A DNA stretch of 64,000 nt from NCBI GenBank assembly GCA_031381685.1, contig JANMYF010000055.1, positions 1 to 64,000 of the forward strand, given 5' to 3'. Shown one piece after another: positions 34,293-42,956 of this stretch. The DNA comes from JANLQX01 sp031381685. Its GTDB lineage: Bacteria > Actinomycetota > Acidimicrobiia > Acidimicrobiales > JANYDT01. Both the position numbers and the translations under genes were made by a program. Position 1 is the stretch's first letter. Every line of letters starts with the position of its first letter. The notes beneath the pieces were generated by a model, which searched no databases, had not been told where the DNA came from, and saw only the letters and a program-made list of their open reading frames with translations.

Positions 34293-36545
34293 CTACGTCG
34301 GCTTGCAGTCGTAGAGCGTGAAGGAGGCGCTGGTGGGTCCGCCGGCGAACGAAGTTTCGCCGGCGGCGTCGGCGCCGGACTGCCACGCGCTCGCAGGGAC
34401 CTCGGCGCATTCCGTCGAGACGAATGACGACGCCGAACCACCGGCACCGCCGGGGCCGAACCCGCCGCGGCCGAAGCCACCGGCGCTGACGAGGAAGTAC
34501 CGGACCTGTCCTCCGGTGATCTTGGCCCGCAGCTGATCCTCGGTGAGGATCGGGTCGGATCCGATGAAGCCACCCATCGTCATCACCGGCGCGCCGCTCG
34601 CGATGATGATCGACTCGGCCTGTCCCGCGCTCTGTACCGCGACCAACCATTTCTCCGTCGTGCGCTGCGAACGCAGGTACTCGACGAGGCGCTTCTGGTC
34701 GCCGGTCGGGAAGGTGAAGCCGCCATTGGGCTGCAGACCCGATCGTCCACCGCTCAGCCCCGTCGCCTGGGCGTACGGGAGTTGCGGCGTGACGCCGTTG
34801 GCCAGGGACGACTGCGTCCACAGAAGGGGCGAGAGCACGAGGAGGGCGACCGCGGCGACACCGGCTCCGGTTGCCGTCCTCGACCGACGCAGTGTGCCGG
34901 CGATGAGGGCGACCACGCCGACCACCGCTCCGAGCACGGCGATCCATGCCAGAGCGGGTCGCCAGTCGATCGAATCGGGGCGTCGGAGAACGGTCCACTG
35001 CGTCACGGTGGTCGCCGCGAGACCGACCGCGGGGATCGCCAGCCACGGCCACCGTCGCTCGCGCAGCGCCGCCACCACCTCGGCCAGCCCGAGTCCCGCG
35101 AGCGCTGCCGCAGGAGGCGCAACGCTCGACAGGTAGTAGGGGTGGACGATCCCCTTCGTGATGCTGAACGCGCCGCCGGCGATCAACAGCCAGCCCCCGA
35201 AAATCACCGTCGCGGCCATCGCAGGCGACGGGCGGAACCGGCGCCGGGCGAGCACGAGCAGACCACCGGCCAGCGAAAGGGGGAGGAACCAGGCGATCTG
35301 TGATCCGAGCTCAGTGTTCGCGAGTCGCAGCGGTCCCGGCTCACCACCGGAGAAGCCGAGTCGCGGAATTCCGAACCCACCGCCCGGGCCGCCCCGGGGC
35401 GCGCCACCGAATCCACCGGGGCCAGGACCTCCGGCTGCGGGAACGCCGTTGGCAGTACCGGGCAGGTTCACACCGGGAAGAAGGCCGCCGATGCCCGTCG
35501 ACGGCGCCCCGTTGGCCGCTCCCGGCAGGTTCACACCGGGAAGAAGGCCGCCGAGGGCACCGTTTCCACCGTCGGCTGCGCCGCCTCCCGCTCCCGGTAG
35601 AAATCCCGGCCCGTCGCCACGGGGAAAGCCACCCGGACCGCCCCGGCCACCCGGTCCACCACCACCCCCGACCCCACCCTGGGTGCCCTCCACCTGATTG
35701 GCCCCATTGCGCTCGAAGGCGAGCTGGAACGCCGAGTTCGTGGCGCTCGACCCAACATAAGGGCGGGACGACTTCGGGGTCAGGTCGACGTAGGCGAACC
35801 AAGCCAGCCCGATCGCAGCCATCAGGGCGACACTCGTCGCCGCGCCCGCGGCACGGCGACGCCAACCCAGGGGAGCGCACCACGCGAAGGCCAACGCGAT
35901 CCCCGGCATGACGGGCACGCCGGCGAGCATCTTGGCGGTCATCGCCAGCCCGGCGACGACGCTGGCGATCGCCAACCAGCGGAGGCGGCCGCTGACGACG
36001 GCGCGAACGGCGGCGTAGGCCGCTCCCGACATCACGCATACGAGGACGGCGTCGAGGTTGTTGGAGTGGCTGACCATGACGTGGATCGGCGTCACGGCGA
36101 GGAACAGCGCGGCGACGAGACCTGCGTTCCGCGACGACACGAGCGTCACGGCGCGGTACACGAACCACACCGACAGCACTCCCGCGATGGCTTGGGGAAC
36201 CAGCAGGGACATCTGGTTGAAGCCGAAGAGCTTCGCCGAGATCGTCTGCACCCATAGCGAAAAGGGCGGCTTGTCGACCGAGACGAAGCCACCGGGCTCG
36301 AAGCTGGCGAACACGAAGTTGTGCCAGCTCTGCATCATCGACCGGACCGCAGCCGAGTAGTACGCGTTTCCCCACCCGACGTTCGCGAGCGCCCACCCGT
36401 TCAGCAGTCCCGACAGGCTCAGCACCGCCAGGATCGGACCGTGGGGCGCCATCCGACGGCGAAACCTCGCGAGGGATGCGGGCACCGTCGAGGCCGGGGT
36501 GCCGGCCGCAGGAAGATCAGATCCGAGGGAGCTCACATCAACCAT
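34293..36545 (-). CDS. GT39/ArnT-like membrane glycosyltransferase with Gly-rich extracytoplasmic insert
   Basis: A 750-residue polytopic protein of the protein O-mannosyltransferase/ArnT superfamily (GT-C fold), which transfers a sugar from a polyprenyl phosphate carrier on the outer face of the membrane. The first outer loop has the FVSVDKPPFSLWVQ segment, where the Asp is the likely base. A long insert (about 280-410) of Gly/Pro/Arg repeats such as GGGGGPGGRGGPGG and two copies of GGLLPGVNLPG separates the helix sets. The final domain ends in YDCKPT. The start is uncertain: ATG 36545 is used, ATG 36587 is possible, and neither has a strong ribosome site. Acceptor unknown. Confidence 0.84.
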   Translation of the reverse strand: MVDVSSLGSDLPAAGTPASTVPASLARFRRRMAPHGPILAVLSLSGLLNGWALANVGWGNAYYSAAVRSMMQSWHNFVFASFEPGGFVSVDKPPFSLWVQTISAKLFGFNQMSLLVPQAIAGVLSVWFVYRAVTLVSSRNAGLVAALFLAVTPIHVMVSHSNNLDAVLVCVMSGAAYAAVRAVVSGRLRWLAIASVVAGLAMTAKMLAGVPVMPGIALAFAWCAPLGWRRRAAGAATSVALMAAIGLAWFAYVDLTPKSSRPYVGSSATNSAFQLAFERNGANQVEGTQGGVGGGGGPGGRGGPGGFPRGDGPGFLPGAGGGAADGGNGALGGLLPGVNLPGAANGAPSTGIGGLLPGVNLPGTANGVPAAGGPGPGGFGGAPRGGPGGGFGIPRLGFSGGEPGPLRLANTELGSQIAWFLPLSLAGGLLVLARRRFRPSPAMAATVIFGGWLLIAGGAFSITKGIVHPYYLSSVAPPAAALAGLGLAEVVAALRERRWPWLAIPAVGLAATTVTQWTVLRRPDSIDWRPALAWIAVLGAVVGVVALIAGTLRRSRTATGAGVAAVALLVLSPLLWTQSSLANGVTPQLPYAQATGLSGGRSGLQPNGGFTFPTGDQKRLVEYLRSQRTTEKWLVAVQSAGQAESIIIASGAPVMTMGGFIGSDPILTEDQLRAKITGGQVRYFLVSAGGFGRGGFGPGGAGGSASSFVSTECAEVPASAWQSGADAAGETSFAGGPTSASFTLYDCKPT
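35461..35554 (-). repeat. 63-bp direct repeat inside the glycosyltransferase gene
   Basis: A 31-base block starting GGCAGGTTCACACC is found identically at 35461-35491 and 35524-35554, giving a 63-base (21-codon) period that encodes GGLLPGVNLPG with adjoining AANG/TANG residues. It lies in the Gly-rich insert and is an expandable linker segment. Confidence 0.85.
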
Positions 36546-36612
36546 TGCGTTGAGTGTCCCGGACAAAGGTGAAGAGCCGGTGAGCATCCCGAAGCCTGAG
36601 CATCCCACCGCG

Positions 36613-37176
36613 TCACGCGGAGAGTTGGTCTTCGCGCCACGTGCCCGGCGCCAATCCGTCCAAGGTGAGCCCGGCCATCGCCACACGAACGAGGCGAAGC
36701 GTGGGGTGGCCGACCGCCGCGGTCATCCGGCGGACCTGGCGGTTGCGGCCCTCGGTGAGAGTGAGCTCGATCCACGACGTGGGCACCGACAGGCGATGTC
36801 GTACCGGTGGCACCCGCGGCCACAACCACTGCGGTTCCTCGACCCGGGCGGCCGAAGCCGGACGGCAGGCGACCCCCTCGAGCACGACCGAACCGTCGGA
36901 GAGCGCAGCGAAGGCCCGGTCGTCGGGCTCTCCTTCGACCTGGGCGAGATAGGTGCGCTCGTGTCCGTGGCGGGGATCGGTGAGGCGGTGTTGCAGACGG
37001 CCATCGGACGTGAGGACCACGAGGCCCTCGGAGTCACGATCGAGGAGCCCGGCCGGATACAGCCCGGATTGTTGGACGAACTCGGCCAGGGTGCGGGTGC
37101 CGGGCGCGGCGTTCGCCGGGAGGGTGAACCGGGTGACCACGTCGAAGGGCTTGTTGAGTACCACGACTCGGACCAC
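36613..37176 (-). CDS. Pseudouridine synthase, RsuA/RluB/RluE family without S4 domain
   Basis: A protein of about 187 residues that isomerises uridine in rRNA. The family signature is YPAGLLDRDSEGLVVLTSDG, with the catalytic Asp in LLDRDSEG; the closing motif LTEGRNRQVRRMTAAVGHP is also typical. It lacks the N-terminal S4 RNA-binding domain, so it resembles RluE-type enzymes. The N-terminus begins VVVLNKPFDVVTRF; the start is a GTG at about 37176 (GGAG lies very close) or the GTG at 37164. It is divergent from the acyl-CoA dehydrogenase gene by about 125 bases. Confidence 0.85.
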   Translation of the reverse strand: MVRVVVLNKPFDVVTRFTLPANAAPGTRTLAEFVQQSGLYPAGLLDRDSEGLVVLTSDGRLQHRLTDPRHGHERTYLAQVEGEPDDRAFAALSDGSVVLEGVACRPASAARVEEPQWLWPRVPPVRHRLSVPTSWIELTLTEGRNRQVRRMTAAVGHPTLRLVRVAMAGLTLDGLAPGTWREDQLSA

Positions 37177-37300
37177 CGCTCCAGTTGAGCAGACCACCGA
37201 TCGGGCGCCGGCGGGAACGGCCCAATTCGCTGTAACAGGAAGGCCGTTCGTAGCCTGGTCGCCGACCGACCGGTCTGACACCTGCCTCCGGAGGCCCACC

Positions 37301-38503
37301 ATGAGTTCCACCACCGACACGATCGCCGGATCGGACATCCAACTCGTCGCCAAGCTCTGCGACGAACTCCTCGCGGAGTTCCCGCCGGCAACGACTCCGG
37401 CGGTCACGTTCCTCGGCGCCCAGTTCGACAAGGGCCTCGCGTGGGTGCAGTTCGCTCCCGGCTTCGGAGGCCTCGGCATGGCCCCGAAGGTGCAGAGCGC
37501 CGTCGACGGCCGCCTGCGCGAAGCCGGTGCACCCGTCGCCTATTACCGCAACCCCATCGGGTACGGCATGGGGGCGCCGACGGTCTACACGTGGGGGTCC
37601 GAGGACCAGAAGAAGCGCTACCTGCGACCGCTGTTCACCGGCGAGGAGGTGTGGTGTCAGCTGTTCTCCGAGCCCGGCGCCGGCTCCGACGTGGCCGGAC
37701 TCGCCACCCGGGCCGTCAAGGACGGCGAGGAGTGGATCGTCAACGGACAGAAGGTGTGGACGACGCTCGCCCACCTCGCCCGTTGGGGGATGCTCGTAGC
37801 CCGATCGGACGCCAATGCGGAGAAGCACAAGGGCCTGACCTATTTCGTCGTCGACATGCACGCTCCGGGTGTGGAGGTCCGGCCATTGCGGCAGATGACC
37901 GGTGACGCGGAGTTCAACGAGGTGTACTTCACCGACGCCCGGATCCCCGACGCCGAACGTCTCGGTGAGGTTGGCGACGGATGGCGGGTGTCGATCACCA
38001 CGCTGATGAACGAGCGCGTCTCGATCGGTGGCTCCATCGCGCCACGGGGGAGTGGTCCGATCGGCCTCGCCGTGAAGGCGTTCCGGGAGTACGGCCACAC
38101 CAACGCGTCCACTCGTGACGAGCTCATGAAGCTGTGGATCCGCGCGGAGGCGGCCCGTCTCACGAACATCCGCGCCGCCGGCACCCGCAAGGCCGGCACG
38201 CCAGGGCCGGAGGGCTCGACCGGCAAGCTCGCCTCCGCCGAGCTCAACAAGGACATCTACGACTTCTGCATGTCGCTGATGGGCGCCCACGCCATGCTCT
38301 ACGGGGAGTACACGATGCATCGACCGGAGACCGCAATGGCCGGAACCACGTTGCAGCAGCAGTTCCTCCGCAGTCGGGCGAATTCGATCGAGGGTGGCAC
38401 GTCCGAAGTCATGCGCAACATCCTCGGAGAGCGCGTCCTCGGCCTTCCCGGTGACGTGCGCGTCGACAAGGGCAAGAGCTGGCTCGAGGTGCCCCGCAAC
38501 TGA
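37301..38503 (+). CDS. Acyl-CoA dehydrogenase family flavoprotein
   Basis: A 400-residue FAD enzyme that introduces an alpha-beta double bond in acyl-CoA. The FAD-contact motif is CQLFSEPGAGSDVAGL (about 125-140), followed by WIVNGQKVWTT; the C-terminal block is RANSIEGGTSEVMRNILGER. The middle has GDGWRVSITTLMNERVSIGG. The start ATG has GGAGG seven bases upstream. A hairpin at 38515-38546 ends the gene. With the ligase and SDR 3-5 kb away it fits fatty-acid or related acyl degradation. Confidence 0.92.
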   Translation: MSSTTDTIAGSDIQLVAKLCDELLAEFPPATTPAVTFLGAQFDKGLAWVQFAPGFGGLGMAPKVQSAVDGRLREAGAPVAYYRNPIGYGMGAPTVYTWGSEDQKKRYLRPLFTGEEVWCQLFSEPGAGSDVAGLATRAVKDGEEWIVNGQKVWTTLAHLARWGMLVARSDANAEKHKGLTYFVVDMHAPGVEVRPLRQMTGDAEFNEVYFTDARIPDAERLGEVGDGWRVSITTLMNERVSIGGSIAPRGSGPIGLAVKAFREYGHTNASTRDELMKLWIRAEAARLTNIRAAGTRKAGTPGPEGSTGKLASAELNKDIYDFCMSLMGAHAMLYGEYTMHRPETAMAGTTLQQQFLRSRANSIEGGTSEVMRNILGERVLGLPGDVRVDKGKSWLEVPRN

Positions 38504-38514
38504 CCACCGCCCAG

Positions 38515-38546
38515 CGTCGGCGCGGCGTGTGTTCGCCGCGCCGACG
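38515..38546. terminator. Bidirectional terminator hairpin
   Basis: A perfect 13-bp GC-rich stem (CGTCGGCGCGGCG and complement) with the loop TGTGTT lies between the convergent stops at 38503 and 38550. No T-run follows on either strand, as is common in high-GC actinomycetes. Confidence 0.7.
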
Positions 38547-38549
38547 GGG

Positions 38550-39128
38550 TCAGCAGGGAATGAGGGAACCGTCGGCGCAGATCGCCAGACCCGACGCGTC
38601 GCTCATACGCAGCAACGGTTCGGCCGAGGACGGCCCGAGGGTGAGCACGTGGCGGGCCAGGACGGTCGACATGGCGGCGCGTCCGCAGGACACCGTCGCG
38701 GCGATGAGCGAATCGGGGCGCTTCGGCGCGGCGATAGCGGTGGCCATGCCGACGATGTGGGCACCACGGGCGACGACCATGACTGACGGGAGAACAGCAC
38801 AGCTGTCCTGGGGATCGACGAGCACGATCCCGCCGGCATCGGATGACATCGGATCGATGCGCCGGCCGATCGACACGACAAGGAACGGGATCTCGTCGCT
38901 CGCTACTCCGGGGAGGAGATCGTCGAGCACTCGCCCGGCGGTCAGAAGCGCGTCATCGTGGAGGACGAGCATCGCCGGCAGCGCATGCGCGAGACGGGCG
39001 AGGGTATAGCGGGCCAGCTTCGACGCCCCGGGCCCCTCGATGAGGACATCGACTGGCACGGAGCCGGCGGCTCCTGAGCACAGGTGCCGGACATCGGCGG
39101 CGGAACGGGCGAGGCTGATGATCGTCAT
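38550..39128 (-). CDS. Hypothetical protein
   Basis: A 192-residue protein that I do not recognise. It begins MTIISLARSAADVRHLC, is rich in alternating hydrophobic strands and helices (PVDVLIEGPGASKLARYTLA, AMLVLHDDALLTAGRVLDDL, ILVSIGRRIDP-like) and ends with a Cys (DGSLIPC). It has several Cys but no paired CxxC, no signal peptide and no membrane segment. A periodic strand-helix pattern suggests an alpha/beta fold. ATG 39128 has GGGGAC just before it. It is convergent with the acyl-CoA dehydrogenase. Confidence 0.55.
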   Translation of the reverse strand: MTIISLARSAADVRHLCSGAAGSVPVDVLIEGPGASKLARYTLARLAHALPAMLVLHDDALLTAGRVLDDLLPGVASDEIPFLVVSIGRRIDPMSSDAGGIVLVDPQDSCAVLPSVMVVARGAHIVGMATAIAAPKRPDSLIAATVSCGRAAMSTVLARHVLTLGPSSAEPLLRMSDASGLAICADGSLIPC

Positions 39129-39249
39129 GTCCCCATACTGATCGGTCGACCACGTAGAGTGGTGGATCATCGCAAGTGATGAAAAGCCCCGAACGGACGG
39201 TCGGCCGTGAATGGTCATTCGTTGCCGAAGCCCGCGACGGGACGTTCGG

Positions 39250-39966
39250 CTACGCCGTTTCGACGACCTGGAACGCCTCAGCGGTCGTACCCGGGGGAAG
39301 CCCGCCGGACAAGGCGACGGTTTCGTTCCACATCCGGATGCGCGCCTGCATCCCCTCTGGATCCGGGAGTTGGCTGGCATGGCAGAGCAGGGCGGCGATC
39401 TTGCGGTCGAACTGGGCGGTGGTGTCGACCCACTTGTTCGGTGTCGGTCCGCCCATCAGCCAGATCTGCCATGCGGAATGCGGCTCGAAGCCTTCCTCCA
39501 TGAGCTCGACGAACGTGAACGGATTGCGGGCGTCGGGGTACACGGCCCCCATCGTCGCCTCTGCAGTCGCGAGGTGGTCGGGGTGTGATCCGTAGATCCG
39601 GTTGAAGTCCCGCACTGGCGACTGGCACATGACGACGTCGGGTTTGAATCGGCGGATCTCGCGGGAAATGTCCTTGCGCAGTGCGAGGGACGGCTCCACC
39701 GCGCCGTCGGGGTAGCCGAGGAAGCGAAGCTCACTCACTCCCACCTCCTTCGCTGCCGCGGTCTGCTCCTCTCGGCGGATACGCGGTATTTCCGACCGAG
39801 GAACAGCCGGATCGAAGCCACCGGCATCGCCGTCGGTCACGATGCAGTACCCGACCTCGACCCCGGCGTCGGTGAGCGTGGCAATGGTTCCGGCGGCGCC
39901 GAAATCGACGTCATCCGGATGGGCCGTGACGACGAGGAGACGATGGATCGGACGGTCGTTGCTCAT
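39250..39966 (-). CDS. PIG-L family (LmbE-like) deacetylase
   Basis: A 238-residue zinc-dependent N-deacetylase fold. The metal-binding motif AHPDDVDFGAAGTIA (about 15-29) and the downstream SHPDHLATAEAT are the hallmarks of the family that includes MshB and Mca of mycothiol metabolism and GlcNAc-PI deacetylases. The length is shorter than MshB (about 300), so I do not assign mycothiol synthesis. It starts at ATG 39966, where GGAGTGCC lies just upstream. Confidence 0.87.
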   Translation of the reverse strand: MSNDRPIHRLLVVTAHPDDVDFGAAGTIATLTDAGVEVGYCIVTDGDAGGFDPAVPRSEIPRIRREEQTAAAKEVGVSELRFLGYPDGAVEPSLALRKDISREIRRFKPDVVMCQSPVRDFNRIYGSHPDHLATAEATMGAVYPDARNPFTFVELMEEGFEPHSAWQIWLMGGPTPNKWVDTTAQFDRKIAALLCHASQLPDPEGMQARIRMWNETVALSGGLPPGTTAEAFQVVETA

Positions 39967-40047
39967 GGCACTCCAGCCAACCACGAGTCGAGCGGTTTCG
40001 CCGTGCACACGTGGGCCAGCACGCTCGCTTCGGCCAGGTTTCGAGCG

Positions 40048-40087
40048 AAAAATCGAAGCCGGCCGGCCCAAGCGAGCCAGCCGGCCG
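40048..40087 (-). terminator. Terminator of the MFS gene
   Basis: Just after the MFS stop, an 8-bp CGGCCGGC/GCCGGCCG stem with a 12-base loop (40060-40087) is followed on the minus strand by TTCGA and a five-base T-run. The spacer before the T-run is longer than ideal, so efficiency is uncertain. Confidence 0.5.
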
Positions 40088-40093
40088 ACTGAG

Positions 40094-41368
40094 CTACGTC
40101 GCAGTCGCCGCAGTGGTCTCGACGTCCTCGAAACGATCGACGTCTCGCAGGGCGGTGAATCGCAACGCGTAGAACGCCACGACGACAAGGGTGAGCACGC
40201 CGCCGCTGACCACGGCCGCGACGGTGCCGAACAATGCGGCGGCCATGCCGCTTTCGAACGCACCGAGCTCGTTGGAGGCACCGATGAACACGTTCTCGGT
40301 GGCGAGCACCCTTCCGCGCTGCTCGGGCGGGGTAACGAGCGGCACGAGGGTCGTGCGGACGAACACGCTCACCGAGTCACCTGCGTTCAGAAGAACAAAC
40401 GCCAGGAGCGCGACCCACACGTTACGTGTCACCCCGAGCAGCACTGTCGCGGCACCGAACAAACCGACAGAGACGAGCAGCACCTGACCCACGTGTCGGC
40501 GAACGGGCCGCACGGCCAGCCCGAGGGTGACGAGCGCGGCCCCCGCGCCGCCGGCGGCGCGCAGATAGCCCACCCACACGTCGTCGACCTTCAAGATCTT
40601 CTCGACGATGGCAGGAAGCAGTGCCACGGCTCCGCCGAAGAGGACGGCGAAAAGATCGAGCGAGATCGCGCCAAGCAACACGGGGGTTCGGCGGATGAAG
40701 CGGAATCCCTCCAGCGCCGCCGTGAGGGTCGGACGCTCCTGCTTGGTTCCCTCCGGGGCAAGCAGATGGGCGCGTCCGATCGATCGCGGAATGAGCGAGA
40801 CCAGCACGACCGAGCCAGCGAAGCACACGGCGGCGATCTCGTAGGGAAGCTGACGGCTCGCCCGATTCGCAAGCGCGCCTACTACCGGTCCGACGATCGC
40901 ACTTCCCTGCCAGGCCAGCGACAAGGTGGCGACGAGACGGGCGAGCTGGCCGGGAGGCGCCGCCGCAGGAATGAGAGCCCGCATGGCCGGGGCGCCGAAG
41001 CTCCTCGTCGTGCCGTACAACGCGGCAAACACGAAGAACGGCATCACGCTCGTCGGACGATCCCGAACGAAAACCGCGAGACCGAGGAACACCAGGATCT
41101 CGAACGAGTACACCACGGCGACGACTCTTCGGCGGTCGAAGCGGTCGGCAACGACGCCCGTGATGAGTACGAACGCGATGCTCGGCAGGAACTCGGCGAG
41201 CCCGAGCAGACCCAGATGGAACTCCCGCTTCTCGACCTTGAAGACCTGGATGCCCAGTGCGGTGACGGCGGCCATGCCGCCGAATGAGGCGAGCGCCATC
41301 GCGATGACGCCGAGAACAGCCGGTCGCCACGAATGGGTATGGACAGGTTCGGGAGAAGTCGCGGTCAT
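40094..41368 (-). CDS. MFS transporter, EntS-like exporter family
   Basis: A 424-residue protein with about twelve membrane helices. The loop motif GVVADRFDRRRVVAVVYSFE after helix 2 is the classic major-facilitator signature. The sequence resembles the MFS_3/enterobactin-exporter group (ALYGTTRSFGAPAMRALIPA, VTPPEQRGRVLATENVF), often annotated as drug or siderophore efflux. The substrate is unknown and there are no siderophore genes nearby. ATG 41368 is preferred over a GTG at 41383. Confidence 0.87.
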   Translation of the reverse strand: MTATSPEPVHTHSWRPAVLGVIAMALASFGGMAAVTALGIQVFKVEKREFHLGLLGLAEFLPSIAFVLITGVVADRFDRRRVVAVVYSFEILVFLGLAVFVRDRPTSVMPFFVFAALYGTTRSFGAPAMRALIPAAAPPGQLARLVATLSLAWQGSAIVGPVVGALANRASRQLPYEIAAVCFAGSVVLVSLIPRSIGRAHLLAPEGTKQERPTLTAALEGFRFIRRTPVLLGAISLDLFAVLFGGAVALLPAIVEKILKVDDVWVGYLRAAGGAGAALVTLGLAVRPVRRHVGQVLLVSVGLFGAATVLLGVTRNVWVALLAFVLLNAGDSVSVFVRTTLVPLVTPPEQRGRVLATENVFIGASNELGAFESGMAAALFGTVAAVVSGGVLTLVVVAFYALRFTALRDVDRFEDVETTAATAT

Positions 41369-41417
41369 CAAATCTTTCGGCACAACGAGGGACCGTTGAC
41401 CGTAGCCCGCGGAGCAC

Positions 41418-42326
41418 TCACCACCGGGGTTGAATGGTCAGCCGCGGGCCGTACTTCGGCGGGCTCACTCCAGCGGCGCTGATGAGGCGAAGGACGCGGC
41501 CCCGGTGCGGACGAAAGGGCTCGAGCAACTCCACCATCCGCTCGTCGGTGCCCCGCGGTTCGCCGGCGAGCGCCCAGCTGGCCGAGTTCTTCAGGTGGTA
41601 GTCACCGACGGACACCGCGTCACCGTCACCAAGGGCGGTCTGCGCCACCTCCGCGACCGTCCATTCACCGATCCCCGGAAGTGCCTGCAGACGCGCCCGG
41701 CCGTCGGCCAGCGGCATCTCGGCGGCTTCCTGCAGACGACGGGCATAGGCCGCCGCGCGCCGGATGGTGTCCGATCGTTTACGTTCGACGCCGCAGGCGT
41801 GGAACACGTGGCTCGGTGTCTGGGCAACCACCTCCGGGTCGAGAGGAAGGACGAGGCGATGCTGGGCGAAGGGTCCGGGTGCGGGTTCGGCCAGGCGAGC
41901 CAGCAGCGATCCGAAGGACTGCCGTGATTCGAGCCCAGTCACCTTCTGTTCGAGGATCACCGGGACCAGCATCTCGAAGACCGCCTGGGTGCATGGCACC
42001 CGCATGCCGGGAAAGCGACGATGCCAGTCGTTCACCTGGGCATTGACGTTCGGGAAGGTGCTGTGATCGTCGCCTCCGCCGATCAGGACGGGTGCCCGTT
42101 CACAGAGCCATTCCGCGCCCGGCCCCCACGCCTGCACCTCGACCCGCCCGGCGAGCAGGCGCAGCAGCTGCGTGCCCGGACCGAGCGGCGTACGCGTGGC
42201 CCGGAGCACCTCCGTGCGCAGCACCCGCATCGTGCGATCCCGCCGCCCCCGCCAGAGCACGCCCAGCGTGTGGCGCAGGTCGGTGGGGTGGACCGGCGTG
42301 AACGTTCGCGTGCAGGCCGGGAGCAA
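41418..42326 (-). CDS. AlkA-type DNA-3-methyladenine glycosylase
   Basis: A 302-residue HhH-GPD glycosylase that removes alkylated bases. The helix-hairpin-helix with catalytic Asp is in ALPGIGEWTVAEVAQTALG and DAVSVGDYHLKN, the latter holding the Asp. The last part, FRPHRGRVLRLI, matches AlkA-like proteins. The start is probably the TTG at 42326 with GAGG about ten bases upstream, twelve bases after the stop of the histidine phosphatase gene; ATG starts further in would truncate the fold. Confidence 0.83.
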   Translation of the reverse strand: MLPACTRTFTPVHPTDLRHTLGVLWRGRRDRTMRVLRTEVLRATRTPLGPGTQLLRLLAGRVEVQAWGPGAEWLCERAPVLIGGGDDHSTFPNVNAQVNDWHRRFPGMRVPCTQAVFEMLVPVILEQKVTGLESRQSFGSLLARLAEPAPGPFAQHRLVLPLDPEVVAQTPSHVFHACGVERKRSDTIRRAAAYARRLQEAAEMPLADGRARLQALPGIGEWTVAEVAQTALGDGDAVSVGDYHLKNSASWALAGEPRGTDERMVELLEPFRPHRGRVLRLISAAGVSPPKYGPRLTIQPRW

Positions 42327-42338
42327 CGGGGCGATTCC

Positions 42339-42956
42339 TCAGACGAACCGGTTGGGAGGCAGCAGGTCGCGCCCGTGGAGGTGGGTCAACTCGTTCATCG
42401 AGCGCAGGGTGCGATGCCCTCTCGACGAGGCCATCACGCGATGGATCGACGTGTACTCAGGGTGGAAGAACCCGCCCGGGCGGGGGAGCTCGAGGATGTG
42501 GGCGAGGTACGCGCCGATGACCCCGCCATGGCACACCACAGCGACGCGCTCACCGGGATGGGCATCGATGATGCGATTCATCGCCGCGACGACGTTCTTC
42601 TGGAACGTGACCGGGTCGCTCGCGCCGACCCACTCGCCGGCCATCATCGCCTGCCACATCGGGTGGTTGCTGGCCTTGAGCTCCTCCACCGGGATGTAGC
42701 TGTTGGAATCGCGGTCCCATTCCGCCAGGTCGTGATCGACGGAGACCTCCAGACCGGTACGGTCGAGAAGCGGCTGGGCGGTCTCTCGGGCACGGGCCAT
42801 CGGTGACGACCACACGGCGTCGATCCCCTCGGCCACCAGGTAGTCGGCGAGGGCAGCGGCCTGGCGGTGGCCGAGCTCGTCGAGCCTCGGATCGGCAGCG
42901 CCCTCCTCGACGATCACCTTGAGTGGGAGGGCATGTCGGACGATCAGGAGTTCCAT
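42339..42956 (-). CDS. Histidine phosphatase (phosphoglycerate mutase-like)
   Basis: A 205-residue member of the branch-1 histidine phosphatase family. The phosphoacceptor His is in LLIVRHALPL (the family RHG motif with Ala in place of Gly), the second catalytic His in VVCHGGVIGAYL and the Glu in LAEWDRDSN. The substrate is not predictable. ATG 42956 overlaps the end of rsgA by thirteen bases, so the two are co-translated. Confidence 0.85.
   Translation of the reverse strand: MELLIVRHALPLKVIVEEGAADPRLDELGHRQAAALADYLVAEGIDAVWSSPMARARETAQPLLDRTGLEVSVDHDLAEWDRDSNSYIPVEELKASNHPMWQAMMAGEWVGASDPVTFQKNVVAAMNRIIDAHPGERVAVVCHGGVIGAYLAHILELPRPGGFFHPEYTSIHRVMASSRGHRTLRSMNELTHLHGRDLLPPNRFV

Noticed and set aside
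39250..39966. Assignment of the PIG-L protein as MshB
   Set aside because: It is shorter than MshB and no mycothiol genes adjoin, so only family level is supported.
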